The position numbers and the translations under genes are program-made. Below, one piece after another: positions 1 to 8,335 of a stretch of 64,000 nucleotides of DNA. This DNA comes from Candidatus Poribacteria bacterium WGA-3G (lineage in GTDB: Bacteria; Poribacteria; WGA-4E; WGA-3G). The notes below the pieces were generated by a model. It had not been told where the DNA came from. It searched no databases and saw only the letters and a program-made list of their open reading frames with translations. The stretch is taken from contig ASZN01000025.1 in assembly GCA_000406005.1 (NCBI GenBank), forward strand, positions 1 through 64,000, read 5' to 3'. Every line of letters begins with the position of its first letter. Positions within the stretch are counted from its first letter, which is position 1.

Positions 1-680
1 CACAACATGCCTTGTTCCCGAAAAACGCGGTTGAGATGAAGGTGTCCACAAAAGAATGCCAAAATCTGTTGGTCAAATGGAGCCGTGATTTCGAGGACTT
101 CCGCGGAGTTGGCAACTCTCGAACCGACACCTTGAAACTCGACATTTGGAAAAGGGAGTTGGTGTGAGAAAATGAAAACCTCTTGATCGTAGTCCCGTGC
201 CCTTTTCAATTCACGCTCAGCCCACGCCAGTTGGTTCGTGCTGATGTATCCGTGCGTCATATCTTCCGGTACTTCCTGTGAATCGAGAAGGATGAACCGA
301 ATATTTTCATGAACAAAACTGACGGACCCCATGCCGTTGATGCCGAAGTGTGCTAAGTAGGCATCTTTAGACCCGGTTTCCGGATGCAAATCGTGGTTGC
401 CGGGGATGTAATAGCAGGGTGCATTTATCTTTTCACCGAGTGCTTGCGCCGTATCGAGTGCTGTTTCGTATTCTTCGGCGGACATTTCAAAACTGTTACC
501 ACCACACACAATGTCGCCACCGTGGATGACAAAAGCTGGTTCAAAAGCGTTCAATTGTTCGACCAGTTTTTCATAGAGTGCAACGCTGTTTTTTTGTTGC
601 TGTAGCCCGCCCGCGAAGTTCCTCGGTGCGTTTAGATAGAGATGTGTGTCCGTGATAAAGGCGAATTTAAAGAGTGTCAT
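1..680 (-). CDS. Metallophosphoesterase, calcineurin-like (3' end cut by window edge)
   Basis: About 226 residues are visible, translated from the ATG at 680; the C terminus lies beyond the left edge. Metal-binding motifs of the calcineurin-like phosphoesterase family are seen in order: TDTH near residue 10, HGGD near 55, PGNHD near 95, SHQ near 165 and GHLH near 215. These residues normally hold a di-metal centre that hydrolyses phosphomono- or diesters. No signal peptide is seen, so it is probably cytosolic. It starts 31 bases after the sulfatase stop on the same strand, so the two may be cotranscribed. The natural substrate cannot be read from the sequence. Confidence 0.88.
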   Translation of the reverse strand, partial: MTLFKFAFITDTHLYLNAPRNFAGGLQQQKNSVALYEKLVEQLNAFEPAFVIHGGDIVCGGNSFEMSAEEYETALDTAQALGEKINAPCYYIPGNHDLHPETGSKDAYLAHFGINGMGSVSFVHENIRFILLDSQEVPEDMTHGYISTNQLAWAERELKRARDYDQEVFIFSHQLPFPNVEFQGVGSRVANSAEVLEITAPFDQQILAFFCGHLHLNRVFREQGML

Positions 681-711
681 GGTATATCTCGTTTTTCGGT
701 GAGGCACCAAC

Positions 712-2064
712 TTACTGATCCTTGACGTAGCCGGTTGTTCCGTTCGGGTTGACCCATTCGGTTTCCCAGTGCGTTTCAATGCCTTCGCGCCATGTCTGCG
801 CTGCTTCTGTCAATTCAGCGGTGATGTCCGGGTGTGCATCCTTCAGGTTCCTCGTTTCGCCCATATCGGTTTCGAGATTCGCGAGATGTACATCGTCTTC
901 TGGGGGCGCGCCCTCTACCAATTGACCGTTGAGGACTAATTTCCAATTACCACGTCGGACGGCGGTCTGTTTGCCCATCTCCCAATAGATTTCGCTGTGC
1001 GGTGTCGATTCACCATTTGCGACCATCGGTAGGACATCGCGTCCATCAAGTTCATATTCGGATGGGTTAGCACCGGCTGCGGCGAGGAACGTTGGAAACA
1101 CATCCATCGCTGCGCCGACTTCACCGATGACCTGTCCTGCTGGAATCTGTTCGGGCCAGTTCATAATACCGGGTGAACGGATGCCGCCTTCGTAGAGGCT
1201 GAATTTATGTCCTTTCAATTTTCCAGCGGTACCGCCGTAATACGGGTCTTGCGTGCCATCTAACCAGTTCCGTGTTTCACGCGAGGGGCCGTTGTCGCTC
1301 TGGAAATAGGAGAACGTGTTCTCTGCAAGTCCGAGTCGCTCTAATTCTGCGAAAATTTCGCCGACGCTATCGTCAACTGCGCTGAGCATCGCAGCCATAA
1401 TTTGCCGGTCCCATGGTAGGTTCGGAAATCGGTCAACGTATTTTTGCGGTGCATGCATCGGATAGTGCGGTGCATTGTAAGGCACATAGAGAAAAAAAGG
1501 TTGGTCGAGTTCAACAGATTTACGGATATACCGAATAGCGTATTCCGTAATGAGTTCGGTGAAATACTCGCCGTTTCGATAGATTTCTTCGCCGTTTTCC
1601 CAGAGATCGTGTGTCTGATCGATCCCGCGTTGTGCCATACCCCAATAGAAGATGTGCGAAAAGAAGTCGATACAACCTGCCATGAACCCGAACCAGTCGT
1701 CGAATCCGTGGTGTTCAGGACGTGAACCTTCCGCGAGCCCCAAGTGCCATTTACCAGACATTGCGGTGTAGTAACCGCGTTCCTTCAGGACCGTCGCGAG
1801 TGTCGGAACGGAAGGCGGTAGTCCGGTGGCTGTGCGATGTCCTGCTAAAATTGATCGGACCCCGGCGTGGCACGGGTACCGTCCTGTTAAAAGTGCCGCG
1901 CGTGAAGGCGAGCAGACGGGTGAATTCGAGTACCAATCGGTGAATCGTGCGCCTTCGGCTGCCATCCTATCGAGGTGTGGGGTTTTGAAGTCGGTCGCAC
2001 CCATGCAGGACAGATCGCCGTATCCTTGGTCGTCCGTTAAAAAAACGATAAAATTAGGTTGCAT
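712..2064 (-). CDS. Sulfatase (arylsulfatase-type, formylglycine-dependent)
   Basis: A 450-residue alkaline-phosphatase-superfamily sulfatase. The N terminus carries the metal-binding pair Asp11-Asp12 (LTDDQGYGD). CSPSR at 51-55 is the C-x-P-S-R sulfatase signature, whose Cys is oxidised to formylglycine. GKWHLG and SDNGP motifs follow. It would remove sulfate esters, plausibly from sulfated polysaccharides or glycosides. No export signal is visible. The start is supported by a GGAG about 10 bases upstream. It lies about 20 bases after comM and just before the phosphoesterase. A SUMF1-like domain occurs at 8.3 kb but lacks the usual cysteine pair, so the activating enzyme is probably encoded elsewhere. 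Confidence 0.93.
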   Translation of the reverse strand: MQPNFIVFLTDDQGYGDLSCMGATDFKTPHLDRMAAEGARFTDWYSNSPVCSPSRAALLTGRYPCHAGVRSILAGHRTATGLPPSVPTLATVLKERGYYTAMSGKWHLGLAEGSRPEHHGFDDWFGFMAGCIDFFSHIFYWGMAQRGIDQTHDLWENGEEIYRNGEYFTELITEYAIRYIRKSVELDQPFFLYVPYNAPHYPMHAPQKYVDRFPNLPWDRQIMAAMLSAVDDSVGEIFAELERLGLAENTFSYFQSDNGPSRETRNWLDGTQDPYYGGTAGKLKGHKFSLYEGGIRSPGIMNWPEQIPAGQVIGEVGAAMDVFPTFLAAAGANPSEYELDGRDVLPMVANGESTPHSEIYWEMGKQTAVRRGNWKLVLNGQLVEGAPPEDDVHLANLETDMGETRNLKDAHPDITAELTEAAQTWREGIETHWETEWVNPNGTTGYVKDQ

Positions 2065-2084
2065 AGTTCTACGGCTCCATTGTG

Positions 2085-3623
2085 CTATTTTTTCCAGAAA
2101 CTCCGGTCTAAGCTCCGATACTGTATGGCTTCAGAGACGTGGACTGCCTCTATATTCGGGTTTTGATCGAGGTCTGCGATGGTGCGTGCTACCTTCAAAA
2201 TCCGGTCATACGCGCGCGCACTCAACCCTAATTGATTAATCGCAACCCGAAGTAGGTCTTGTGCCTGGTCGTCAACTTTGCAATACTCTCGTATCTGCTT
2301 TGATTGCATACTGGCATTGGCGTGTATGTTTGTGCCTATGAAACGTTCGTGTTGGATTTGGCGTGCTGCTTCGACGCGTTCTTGGACCTGCGCCGAGGGT
2401 TCGCCGGTTGTATCCGCGGCAAGTTCCGAGTATTTTACTGCTGGGACCTCAACTTGGATGTCGATTCTGTCTAACAAGGGCCCGGAGATACGTGAGACAT
2501 AGGTCTGAATCTGGTTCGGTGTACACTTACAGTCTCTGTTCGGGTCGCTGAAAAATCCGCACGGACACGGGTTCATCGCTGCGATGAGCATGAAACCTGC
2601 TGGATAGGTGAGTGATGCCGCCGCACGCGAGATCGTTACCTGCCGATCCTCAAGCGGTTGCCGCATGACTTCGAGGACGTTCCGCCGGAATTCTGGGAGT
2701 TCGTCTAAGAAGAGTACACCGTTATGCGCGAGACTTACCTCACCGGGACGCGGTATGTTCCCACCACCGATTAACCCTGCGTCTGAAATGGTGTGATGCG
2801 GTGAACGATACGGACGCGTCATAACCAGAGGTGTATCACTTGGCAGGACACCGACGATACTCTGGATCTTCGTCGTTTCTAAAGATTCCTCTATGGAGAG
2901 TCTCGGCAGGATGGACGGAATCCGCTTTGCGATCATCGTTTTACCGGAACCCGGCGGTCCAATCATAATCAGGTTATGCGCGCCCGACGCGGCGACCTCA
3001 ACGGCACGTTTGACGTGCTCTTGCCCCTTCACATCGAGTAGATCAATGTGTGTTTCTGCGCGGGCGGCATGCGGATCGGTATCGAGTGTATGCGGCTCTG
3101 GTGTTATCTCTTTCTCGCCATTGAGGAGGGCGGTTGCGTCTGATAAACTGGTGACGGGGTAGACGTTCACACCTTCTACGATTGCTGCTTCTTTAGCATT
3201 TTCGGCAGGTAAAATGAGTTCCTTGATCCCGTTATCTTTTGCAGTAATGGCTATTGGCAGCGCGCCTTGTATGCCTCGAATGTTCCCGTCAAGTGCCAGT
3301 TCACCCAAAACGATGGCGTTCTCGAGCCTGGCAAGATTTACCTGATTGGCAGCCGCCATGATACCGATCGCAATCGGAAGGTCAAATGCTGAGCCTGTTT
3401 TCCGGATATCCGCAGGTGCGAGGTTCACGGTGACTCGGGTCTGCGGGAAGTAGAAACCGGAGTTCTTAATGGCTGCGGTGACTCGGTCCCTGCTTTCTTT
3501 GATGGCACTATCGGGTAAACCGACAGTGGTGAAGTAAGGGAGTCCACCTGCGACATCTACTTCAACTTTTACGATATAGGCATCAATTCCCAGCAATGCA
3601 CTGCTAAGGACTGTCGCGAGCAT
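2085..3623 (-). CDS. comM: ComM/YifB-family Mg-chelatase-like AAA+ ATPase
   Basis: A 512-residue protein colinear with ComM/YifB. The N-terminal Lon-protease-like fold carries the conserved GLPDSAIKESRDRV stretch. An AAA+ module follows with Walker A GPPGSGKT near residue 225, FLDELPEF as Walker B, and a cysteine cluster after MNPCPCG. ComM is a helicase that promotes branch migration during natural transformation. The ATG at 3623 is preferred over an upstream in-frame TTG at 3641, because GGAAGGA precedes it and family members begin with this ML(A)xVxSxALxGI sequence. A ComF-like gene is also present near 29.6 kb, but two genes do not prove competence. Confidence 0.92.
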   Translation of the reverse strand: MLATVLSSALLGIDAYIVKVEVDVAGGLPYFTTVGLPDSAIKESRDRVTAAIKNSGFYFPQTRVTVNLAPADIRKTGSAFDLPIAIGIMAAANQVNLARLENAIVLGELALDGNIRGIQGALPIAITAKDNGIKELILPAENAKEAAIVEGVNVYPVTSLSDATALLNGEKEITPEPHTLDTDPHAARAETHIDLLDVKGQEHVKRAVEVAASGAHNLIMIGPPGSGKTMIAKRIPSILPRLSIEESLETTKIQSIVGVLPSDTPLVMTRPYRSPHHTISDAGLIGGGNIPRPGEVSLAHNGVLFLDELPEFRRNVLEVMRQPLEDRQVTISRAAASLTYPAGFMLIAAMNPCPCGFFSDPNRDCKCTPNQIQTYVSRISGPLLDRIDIQVEVPAVKYSELAADTTGEPSAQVQERVEAARQIQHERFIGTNIHANASMQSKQIREYCKVDDQAQDLLRVAINQLGLSARAYDRILKVARTIADLDQNPNIEAVHVSEAIQYRSLDRSFWKK

Positions 3624-3928
3624 ACGGATATTTCCTTCCAAGTTGCGTTATTTTAAGTGTCGTAAGCCTATTTTAATCAAACTCACATTAACACTATCGT
3701 ATCACAGATGGTGTTAATCGGTCAACATTTTTCCGCTTTTCGGGCAGGGGTATTTAGTTTTAGATAAATTGTCGGATTGTCTCAATTTTTGGATATCCCT
3801 TTTCAAGTCCGGTGCGGTTAGCGATGCAGATCGCATCTGGACGTGTACGCCGCGATGCACGTCGCATCTGGGTGAGTACACCGCAAAAACCGCACCTACC
3901 GGGCCTGGGGTGGCCGACGGACGAACCG
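3624..3928. repeat. Gap with a composite palindromic repeat
   Basis: No gene is seen here. Outer arms GGTGCGGTT (3811-3819) and AACCGCACC (3888-3896) enclose two near-identical units of about 31 bases. Each unit contains GCGATGCA, then TCGCATCTGG, and ends in a GTAC-containing segment. The outer arms match the simple hairpin at 19604-19624. A degenerate relative, GGTGC-5-GCACC, lies at 4971-4985 just upstream of the K+ channel gene. The element could form a large structured RNA or cruciform. It sits between two co-oriented genes, so it could terminate or process the transcript, but no T-run supports a classical terminator. Confidence 0.6.
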
Positions 3929-4954
3929 CTATGGCAAACTGAAGTCGCCTGTAAGTCTGTGTAACAGTTGTAGCTGTCTTTGGTTAGCGACGACTAATAT
4001 GGCATCTCCTGTTTGGAGCCTCTTATCACCCGGTGGATTATAGAGAAATGTGCCGTCGTTATCACGGATAGCGATGATAACTAATCCGGTCTGCTCTTGG
4101 ATACTTGCGGCTTTCAGAGAAATCCCGTCGAGTTGAGAATCTGGTCGAACAATAGATTCCGCGAAATGTGTATCATCGAGATTTTGGGTAATACTCTGTA
4201 AGAACTCTACGAGATGTGGATAGAGGATACTCGAGGCGAGGCGTATGCCACCGATATGATCTGGCAGTACAACTTCATCTGCGCCAGCGGTGATAAGTTT
4301 ACCCGGTGAGTTGTCTTCAACGGCTTTAGAGGCTATTTTTAGATGCGGGTTGAGTTTTCGCGCGGAAATGACGACAAACAGGTTATCTTGGTCCCGGCTG
4401 AGGCATGTGATCAGTCCTCGGGCGCGTGTGATGCCGGCTCGGACGAGCAGTTCATCGTCGGTCGCGTCGCCTTGGAGGTACGAAAAATTCCGTGTATCCG
4501 TCAGTTGCGTAATTCGCTCTTCCTCGAATTCAATACCGACGAATTCTACATCTGATTTCAGCATTTCGTCAAGCACATGTACACCGGTATCACCGAGTCC
4601 GCAAATGATATAGTGGTTTGATAATTTATCGACAGTTCGGATCATTTTTTGTTGTCGGAAAAAGCTCTGTAACTGCCCTTCAATAAGGTACGCTGTGGCG
4701 ATCGTGATACTGTAGGTGAACACACCGAACCCACCGATGAGCAGAAACAGGGTGAAAATACGTCCATCATCGCTCATGTCCATGTTGCTATAACCGACAG
4801 TTGTCAAGGTGATGACGGTCATATAGATGGCGTCAAGGAGTGTCCATTTTCCTTGTGGATTATCCTGTTCGAGCAGTAGATAACCGACGGTTCCGATCAC
4901 GAGCAAGCTGGCAAGCATCGCTAAAGCGATTATAATCTGGCGTTGGTAATTCAT
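3929..4954 (-). CDS. Two-TM potassium channel with cytosolic RCK (TrkA-N/TrkA-C) domains
   Basis: A 341-residue ion channel. A first transmembrane helix lies at about 8-28. The pore loop carries the K+-selectivity filter TVGYS near residue 52, and the second helix is at about 68-92. The cytosolic part starts with a Rossmann RCK-N domain (CGLGDTGVHV near 118) and ends with a TrkA-C-like domain (about 255-335, with QTGLVIIAIR and GDAILVVANQ). Such channels are gated by ligands, such as Ca2+ or nucleotides, bound to a ring of RCK domains. The domain order and length match MthK-type channels. The ligand cannot be deduced here. Confidence 0.92.
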   Translation of the reverse strand: MNYQRQIIIALAMLASLLVIGTVGYLLLEQDNPQGKWTLLDAIYMTVITLTTVGYSNMDMSDDGRIFTLFLLIGGFGVFTYSITIATAYLIEGQLQSFFRQQKMIRTVDKLSNHYIICGLGDTGVHVLDEMLKSDVEFVGIEFEEERITQLTDTRNFSYLQGDATDDELLVRAGITRARGLITCLSRDQDNLFVVISARKLNPHLKIASKAVEDNSPGKLITAGADEVVLPDHIGGIRLASSILYPHLVEFLQSITQNLDDTHFAESIVRPDSQLDGISLKAASIQEQTGLVIIAIRDNDGTFLYNPPGDKRLQTGDAILVVANQRQLQLLHRLTGDFSLP

Positions 4955-5029
4955 TCTCGCATTTCATGACGGTGCTAACTGCACCTACCGGAACATCCTT
5001 AGAAGTGTTCCGATTTTAATTTCGCTTTT

Positions 5030-5434
5030 TTAAGAACCGTTTTTCCCTTCGTTCGTTGTGGCTTCTGCTTCAGGGGCGTTATCCGATGATTCACCTTCCG
5101 GTTCTTCAGCCGAAGTCTCCTCTTTAGTTTCGGCTTCTGGGGTCACTTCCTGCCTACTGATGGCGCGGACATATCCCATTCTCAGTTCGTAGAGCGTGTT
5201 TGCGAGAAAATTGGCTTCCGGTGCGGTGAGATTGCCCTGCGTTTTCTCTTCGAGCATCTCAATCGTATCAATAATGCCTTTTACGAGTCCGAGATTGACA
5301 ACCACCTCGTCTGTTTCAGGGTCGCGGATGCCCTCTAAATAGAGATGCCCTGTTGCTACGAGATTGTTCAGATAAGTGATAAAATCTATACGTGGAAGTT
5401 GTTGTGCTTATTCCTGAGTCGTCGTCTCTGCCAT
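5030..5434 (-). pseudogene. DUF1844 protein interrupted by an in-frame TAA at codon 9
   Basis: Starting at ATG 5434, with CAGGAG upstream, the frame reads eight residues (MAETTTQE), then TAA at 5410-5408. It continues open for about 125 codons. The sequence after the stop keeps family features: RIDFITYLNNL, EGIRDPETDEVVVNLG, EMLEEKTQGNLT and LYELRMGYV. The open part after GTG 5305 is only 91 residues and would lose the conserved N-terminal helix. Its tail is Glu/Ala-rich. DUF1844 proteins are short conserved bacterial proteins without assigned function. Options are a recent nonsense mutation, a sequencing error, an internal start at a weak codon, or readthrough. Codon use past the stop does not look decayed. 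Confidence 0.72.
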
Positions 5435-5502
5435 ATATCGCTCCTGATTCCGATTTGCGTGATATAATATATACAGTGTGTATTGTTATGCGAAAGGTTG
5501 GA

Positions 5503-5874
5503 CTACTCGTCATCAAAGATGATGATTTGTGCGAGTAAACTGCCTGCTTGATTGTTGTTGCTTGGGTGTTCGTTCATAGCAAGAAAGATAACACCGTCGG
5601 CAGGTGCTGGATTGTCATAACGCGATCCGACAGCGAAAACGGTGTTTCCGATCTTGGCGATGAGTGCACCAATATTAGTGCCAGGGAGCAGGTAACCGTC
5701 GGAACCTGGGGTTTGAGGGATGCCATCAGCACCGCACCAACCGGTTCGGTTTTTCAAATCTGGTGACCAAGCACCTTCTCCATCAATAACGAGTCGTTGT
5801 CCTTTTTTCACACGCACGTAGCTCTCCTGCCAAACAGGACTCGGACGAGCCGTGCGGATAACAGTTAATGCCAT
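5503..5874 (-). CDS. LecA/PA-IL-like lectin-domain protein
   Basis: A 123-residue single-domain protein resembling the PA-I galactophilic lectin fold. WQESYVRVKKGQRL near residue 15 begins a beta strand pair. W..D.KNRTGWCGADGIPQ and LLPGTNIGALIAKIGN at about 80-95 are the most family-like stretches, and a C-terminal MNEHPSNNNQAGSL resembles the Ca2+/sugar-binding loop. No signal peptide is present, as in LecA. Start choice is supported by CGGAGGAA upstream of ATG 5874. In the family this domain binds galactose-type sugars using Ca2+. Sugar specificity here is not known, and attachment to the family rests on motif recognition only. Confidence 0.7.
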   Translation of the reverse strand: MALTVIRTARPSPVWQESYVRVKKGQRLVIDGEGAWSPDLKNRTGWCGADGIPQTPGSDGYLLPGTNIGALIAKIGNTVFAVGSRYDNPAPADGVIFLAMNEHPSNNNQAGSLLAQIIIFDDE

Positions 5875-5924
5875 AGAAATTCCTCCGGATTATAGTGAAG
5901 CCCATAATTATCTATACATTGATA

Positions 5925-5990
5925 GAAGGCGGGGTTAGAAACCCCGCCTGCAATGGGGCGTTTAGAAACCCCGCCTGCAATGGGGCGGTT
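5925..5990. repeat. Tandem GC-rich palindromic repeats between lectin and cyclophilin genes
   Basis: A perfect hairpin has arms GGCGGGGTT (5929-5937) and AACCCCGCC (5941-5949) with an AGA loop. A spacer, TGCAATGGGGCG, follows, and then the repeat recurs in a shortened form (right arm AAACCCCGCC near 5966-5975) with the same spacer again. The array lies immediately after the stop of the cyclophilin at 5992 (minus strand). It could protect or terminate that transcript, as REP elements do elsewhere. Confidence 0.75.
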
Positions 5991-5991
5991 A

Positions 5992-6594
5992 CTATTCTTT
6001 TTTTCGGATAGTGATGTTGGTGATAAGATCGTCTTGTGCGATACTATCAACGACATCCATTCCACTAATGACGTTTCCGAAAATGGTGTACTCACTGTCA
6101 AGAATGGTTTCATCTCGACAGATAAAGAATTCGGATGCGTACGAGACGCTGGCCCCCTCTTCTTTTGCCATAGCGACAACGCCTCTCGACATTTCCTTCG
6201 CGCCGTTTTCAATCGCGAGCGTTTCGCCGGCAGCGAGTTTTGAGCCGGCTTGGATGAGTAGCTCTTCTACGCGATAGAATTTCTCACCTTTGTAATACTC
6301 CACCTGCGCGTTTTTAATAAAATTCTTAGATGTTTCTGGTGCCTCGGTTGCGAGAAATTCAAATTCAATAGTGCCTTTTGCCGTTTCAATAACGGCTACC
6401 GATGTCCCCGGATCGATCTGCGGTTTTGCAGCGGTTGTGGTTGTCCCTGTCCCACTGCGACGTGCGCGTGGTGCGGGTGCTTTCTTTTCTTCTTGTGCGC
6501 AACTCAACACGAAGGTGGCAAATAGAGTCGCCAGTACCAAAAGTGCTGCGGATGCGAACTGCCGATGTTGCTTATTCTGCTGTTGCCTTAACAT
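5992..6594 (-). CDS. Cyclophilin-type peptidyl-prolyl isomerase, lipoprotein
   Basis: A 200-residue protein. The N terminus has basic residues, a hydrophobic stretch at about 14-30 and a lipobox-like VLSC, so it is predicted to be lipidated and held at a membrane facing the periplasm. A Pro/Arg/Thr linker follows, then a reduced cyclophilin domain from about 65 (AVIETAKGTIEFEF, EAPETSKNFIK, GMDVVDSI). The sequence is more divergent than its neighbour: the usual FHR motif reads FYRVEE, so isomerase activity is less certain. Its start overlaps the end of the upstream cyclophilin by 23 bases, which suggests translational coupling and a shared role in folding exported proteins. Confidence 0.85.
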   Translation of the reverse strand: MLRQQQNKQHRQFASAALLVLATLFATFVLSCAQEEKKAPAPRARRSGTGTTTTAAKPQIDPGTSVAVIETAKGTIEFEFLATEAPETSKNFIKNAQVEYYKGEKFYRVEELLIQAGSKLAAGETLAIENGAKEMSRGVVAMAKEEGASVSYASEFFICRDETILDSEYTIFGNVISGMDVVDSIAQDDLITNITIRKKE

Positions 6595-7180
6595 ATTTTG
6601 ACTTCGCCTCCAATCGGATTTTTGTCATGACATCGCCTATCTCTAAGCGATCGACGACATCCATACCTTGAATTACACCGCCGAAGGTGGTGTAATCGCC
6701 GTCAAGAGAGGGTTGGGGTTTGAAGCAAATGTAGAATTGGCTCCCGGATGAGTTCGGCGCGGGGGTTCGAGCCATCGCCACTGTGCCTCTAAGGTGTGGA
6801 CGTTGGTTCGGGTTCGTGTACTCGTCGGTGATGGTCCAGCCTGGGCCACCCGTCCCGTCGCCTTCCGGACAACCGCCCTGAGCGACGAAACCTTCAATGA
6901 TACGGTGAAATGTTAAACCGTCGTAAAACTTCTGGTTGATGAGTTTGATGAAATTGTCCACTGCCACCGGGGCGGCATCGGGGTAGAACTCGATTACGAA
7001 TATGCCTCTATCGGTTGTAACGACTGCGACCTGATCTTCAGGCGTTAGCGGACCGCCGAAAGGGAGGGCACAGCCAGTTATTAACGTTAATAATATAAGA
7101 AGAAACGTTGGACTTTTGTATAGCAAACTTTGGTAACCTCCACGCTGTGCCAAAAGATGGCGTATGGCTTGCATTGACAC
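6572..7180 (-). CDS. Cyclophilin-type peptidyl-prolyl isomerase, lipoprotein
   Basis: A 202-residue cyclophilin. A hydrophobic segment ends in the lipobox LITGC near residue 37, predicting a lipoprotein. The catalytic domain has the canonical order: FxxDAAPVAVDNF, FHRIIEGFVAQGG (with the active Arg), the short cyclophilin core SGSQFYICF, and FGGVIQGMDVVD. These proteins catalyse cis-trans isomerisation of Xaa-Pro bonds. Compared with the overlapping downstream paralogue at 5992, this copy keeps all core residues. The pair probably arose by tandem duplication. An alternative start at Met3 would change the signal region only slightly. Confidence 0.93.
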   Translation of the reverse strand: MSMQAIRHLLAQRGGYQSLLYKSPTFLLILLTLITGCALPFGGPLTPEDQVAVVTTDRGIFVIEFYPDAAPVAVDNFIKLINQKFYDGLTFHRIIEGFVAQGGCPEGDGTGGPGWTITDEYTNPNQRPHLRGTVAMARTPAPNSSGSQFYICFKPQPSLDGDYTTFGGVIQGMDVVDRLEIGDVMTKIRLEAKSKYVKATAE

Positions 7181-7195
7181 TCCTTTTCTCTACGG

Positions 7196-7942
7196 TTAGT
7201 CGGTCTTGAGGTGGCCCCAGAAGGTTGCCAATTTACCGTATGCGTCAACAGACAATGTGACGGGTGTCGCCATATCCTGGAGCAGCTCATCCTTGGTTAA
7301 TGCGTAATTATAGATTTTGACTTCATCAAGGGCACCGGTAAGGAACCGTTGACTTGCGCCGCGGGCACCGATATAAACCGCCTCGTTGTTCGGTGATAGT
7401 TCGCCCTTACACGGCATCTCTGCTTCGAGTTCACCGTCAATGTAGAGTTTAATGTCGTCACCGTCCCATGTGCCGGCGAGGAAGTGCCATTCGCCATCTT
7501 GGATGCTCGGACCAATATTGTCGTCGTTGCACGGTTCCGGGAGATCAAAGAATTGAAGGATCGTCCCGCCGTTGTAGAGTGCTGCGAGATTATATAGACC
7601 GGAGACCCAAGCCGAGCCTTTCTCAATGCCGCTCTGGATCGCCTCGCCACCCTTGACAAGTGCCCAGAACTCAATCGTGATGGCATCAACAATATCGAGG
7701 CTCGGACTGTCGTCGATTTCACCAGCCGTTTTGCCGTCGAACTCCAGTGCTTTTCCGAAGACACCGTCAATCAGTTTTGGATTACCCTTATTAAAGGTCG
7801 CATCGTTACCGAATTCGGATAAATCTTTTACAACGTCGCCTTCTAACGCGTCGAAGGAGAGGTGTAGAACAAGGTCTTGTGCGCTACAAACCGTTGTAAC
7901 ACTTACCAAAATCAGGAAAAGTAGCCCAAAGATAATCTTCAT
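7196..7942 (-). CDS. LamG / concanavalin A-like lectin-domain secreted protein
   Basis: About 248 residues from ATG 7942. That start is chosen because GGGAG lies 15 bases upstream and the protein then begins with a clean signal peptide ending near CSAQ at residue 22. A longer in-frame reading to 7990 would bury the signal. The mature part is one LamG-type jelly roll: LVLHLSFDAL, FDGKTAGEIDDS, WHFLAGTWDGDDIKLYIDG and GALDEVKIYNYAL are the usual landmarks. Such domains bind glycans or mediate adhesion on secreted proteins. No catalytic domain is fused. The ligand is unknown. Confidence 0.87.
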   Translation of the reverse strand: MKIIFGLLFLILVSVTTVCSAQDLVLHLSFDALEGDVVKDLSEFGNDATFNKGNPKLIDGVFGKALEFDGKTAGEIDDSPSLDIVDAITIEFWALVKGGEAIQSGIEKGSAWVSGLYNLAALYNGGTILQFFDLPEPCNDDNIGPSIQDGEWHFLAGTWDGDDIKLYIDGELEAEMPCKGELSPNNEAVYIGARGASQRFLTGALDEVKIYNYALTKDELLQDMATPVTLSVDAYGKLATFWGHLKTD

Positions 7943-8245
7943 TTTCAAAATTTCGCTCCCAAAAATAGATATTGCTTGATCTCTAAGCAATCGTTTTTCT
8001 GAGGTTCTTGTACGGAAGATCGCAGCTGACTGATTTGAGAACCTATGGTAACCAGCAACTATCGAAGGTTAAATTCATGCACTTTAACGGAAGAAAAGAC
8101 AAGAACCTGCTACACAGTTATAAATAATGTAGCAGAAGTGCCGAAAAAAGTCAAAGGAAATGTTTTTTTACCCGTTTCACGGACACTATTTTGTAGACGC
8201 GACCTTCTGTAGGAGTGGTCTCCTAATATTTTTTAGACATTTTTC
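7943..8245. other. Divergent intergenic region with a terminator-like hairpin
   Basis: No coding region is supported. An ATTGCTT/AAGCAAT inverted repeat sits near 7969-7989 close to the LamG start. A perfect 6-bp stem TAGGAG-TGGT-CTCCTA (8210-8225) is followed by ATATTTTTT, which has the form of an intrinsic terminator for plus-strand transcription. It lies directly upstream of the sialidase promoter and may insulate that promoter. The rest is AT-rich. Confidence 0.45.
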
Positions 8246-8274
8246 GTGACAAATTGGGTTCGGATTGGTATAAT
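8246..8274 (+). promoter_or_regulatory. Sigma70-type promoter for the SUMF1-sialidase gene
   Basis: GTGACA (8246-8251) and TATAAT (8269-8274) are separated by exactly 17 bases. Transcription would start near 8281. This shows that the in-frame GTG at 8246 is part of the promoter and not the translation start. Confidence 0.7.
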
Positions 8275-8335
8275 GAGAACAGTAGACATGAAAATCAGAG
8301 GCAACTATAACAACGTCCGGACAGGGAAGGAAATT

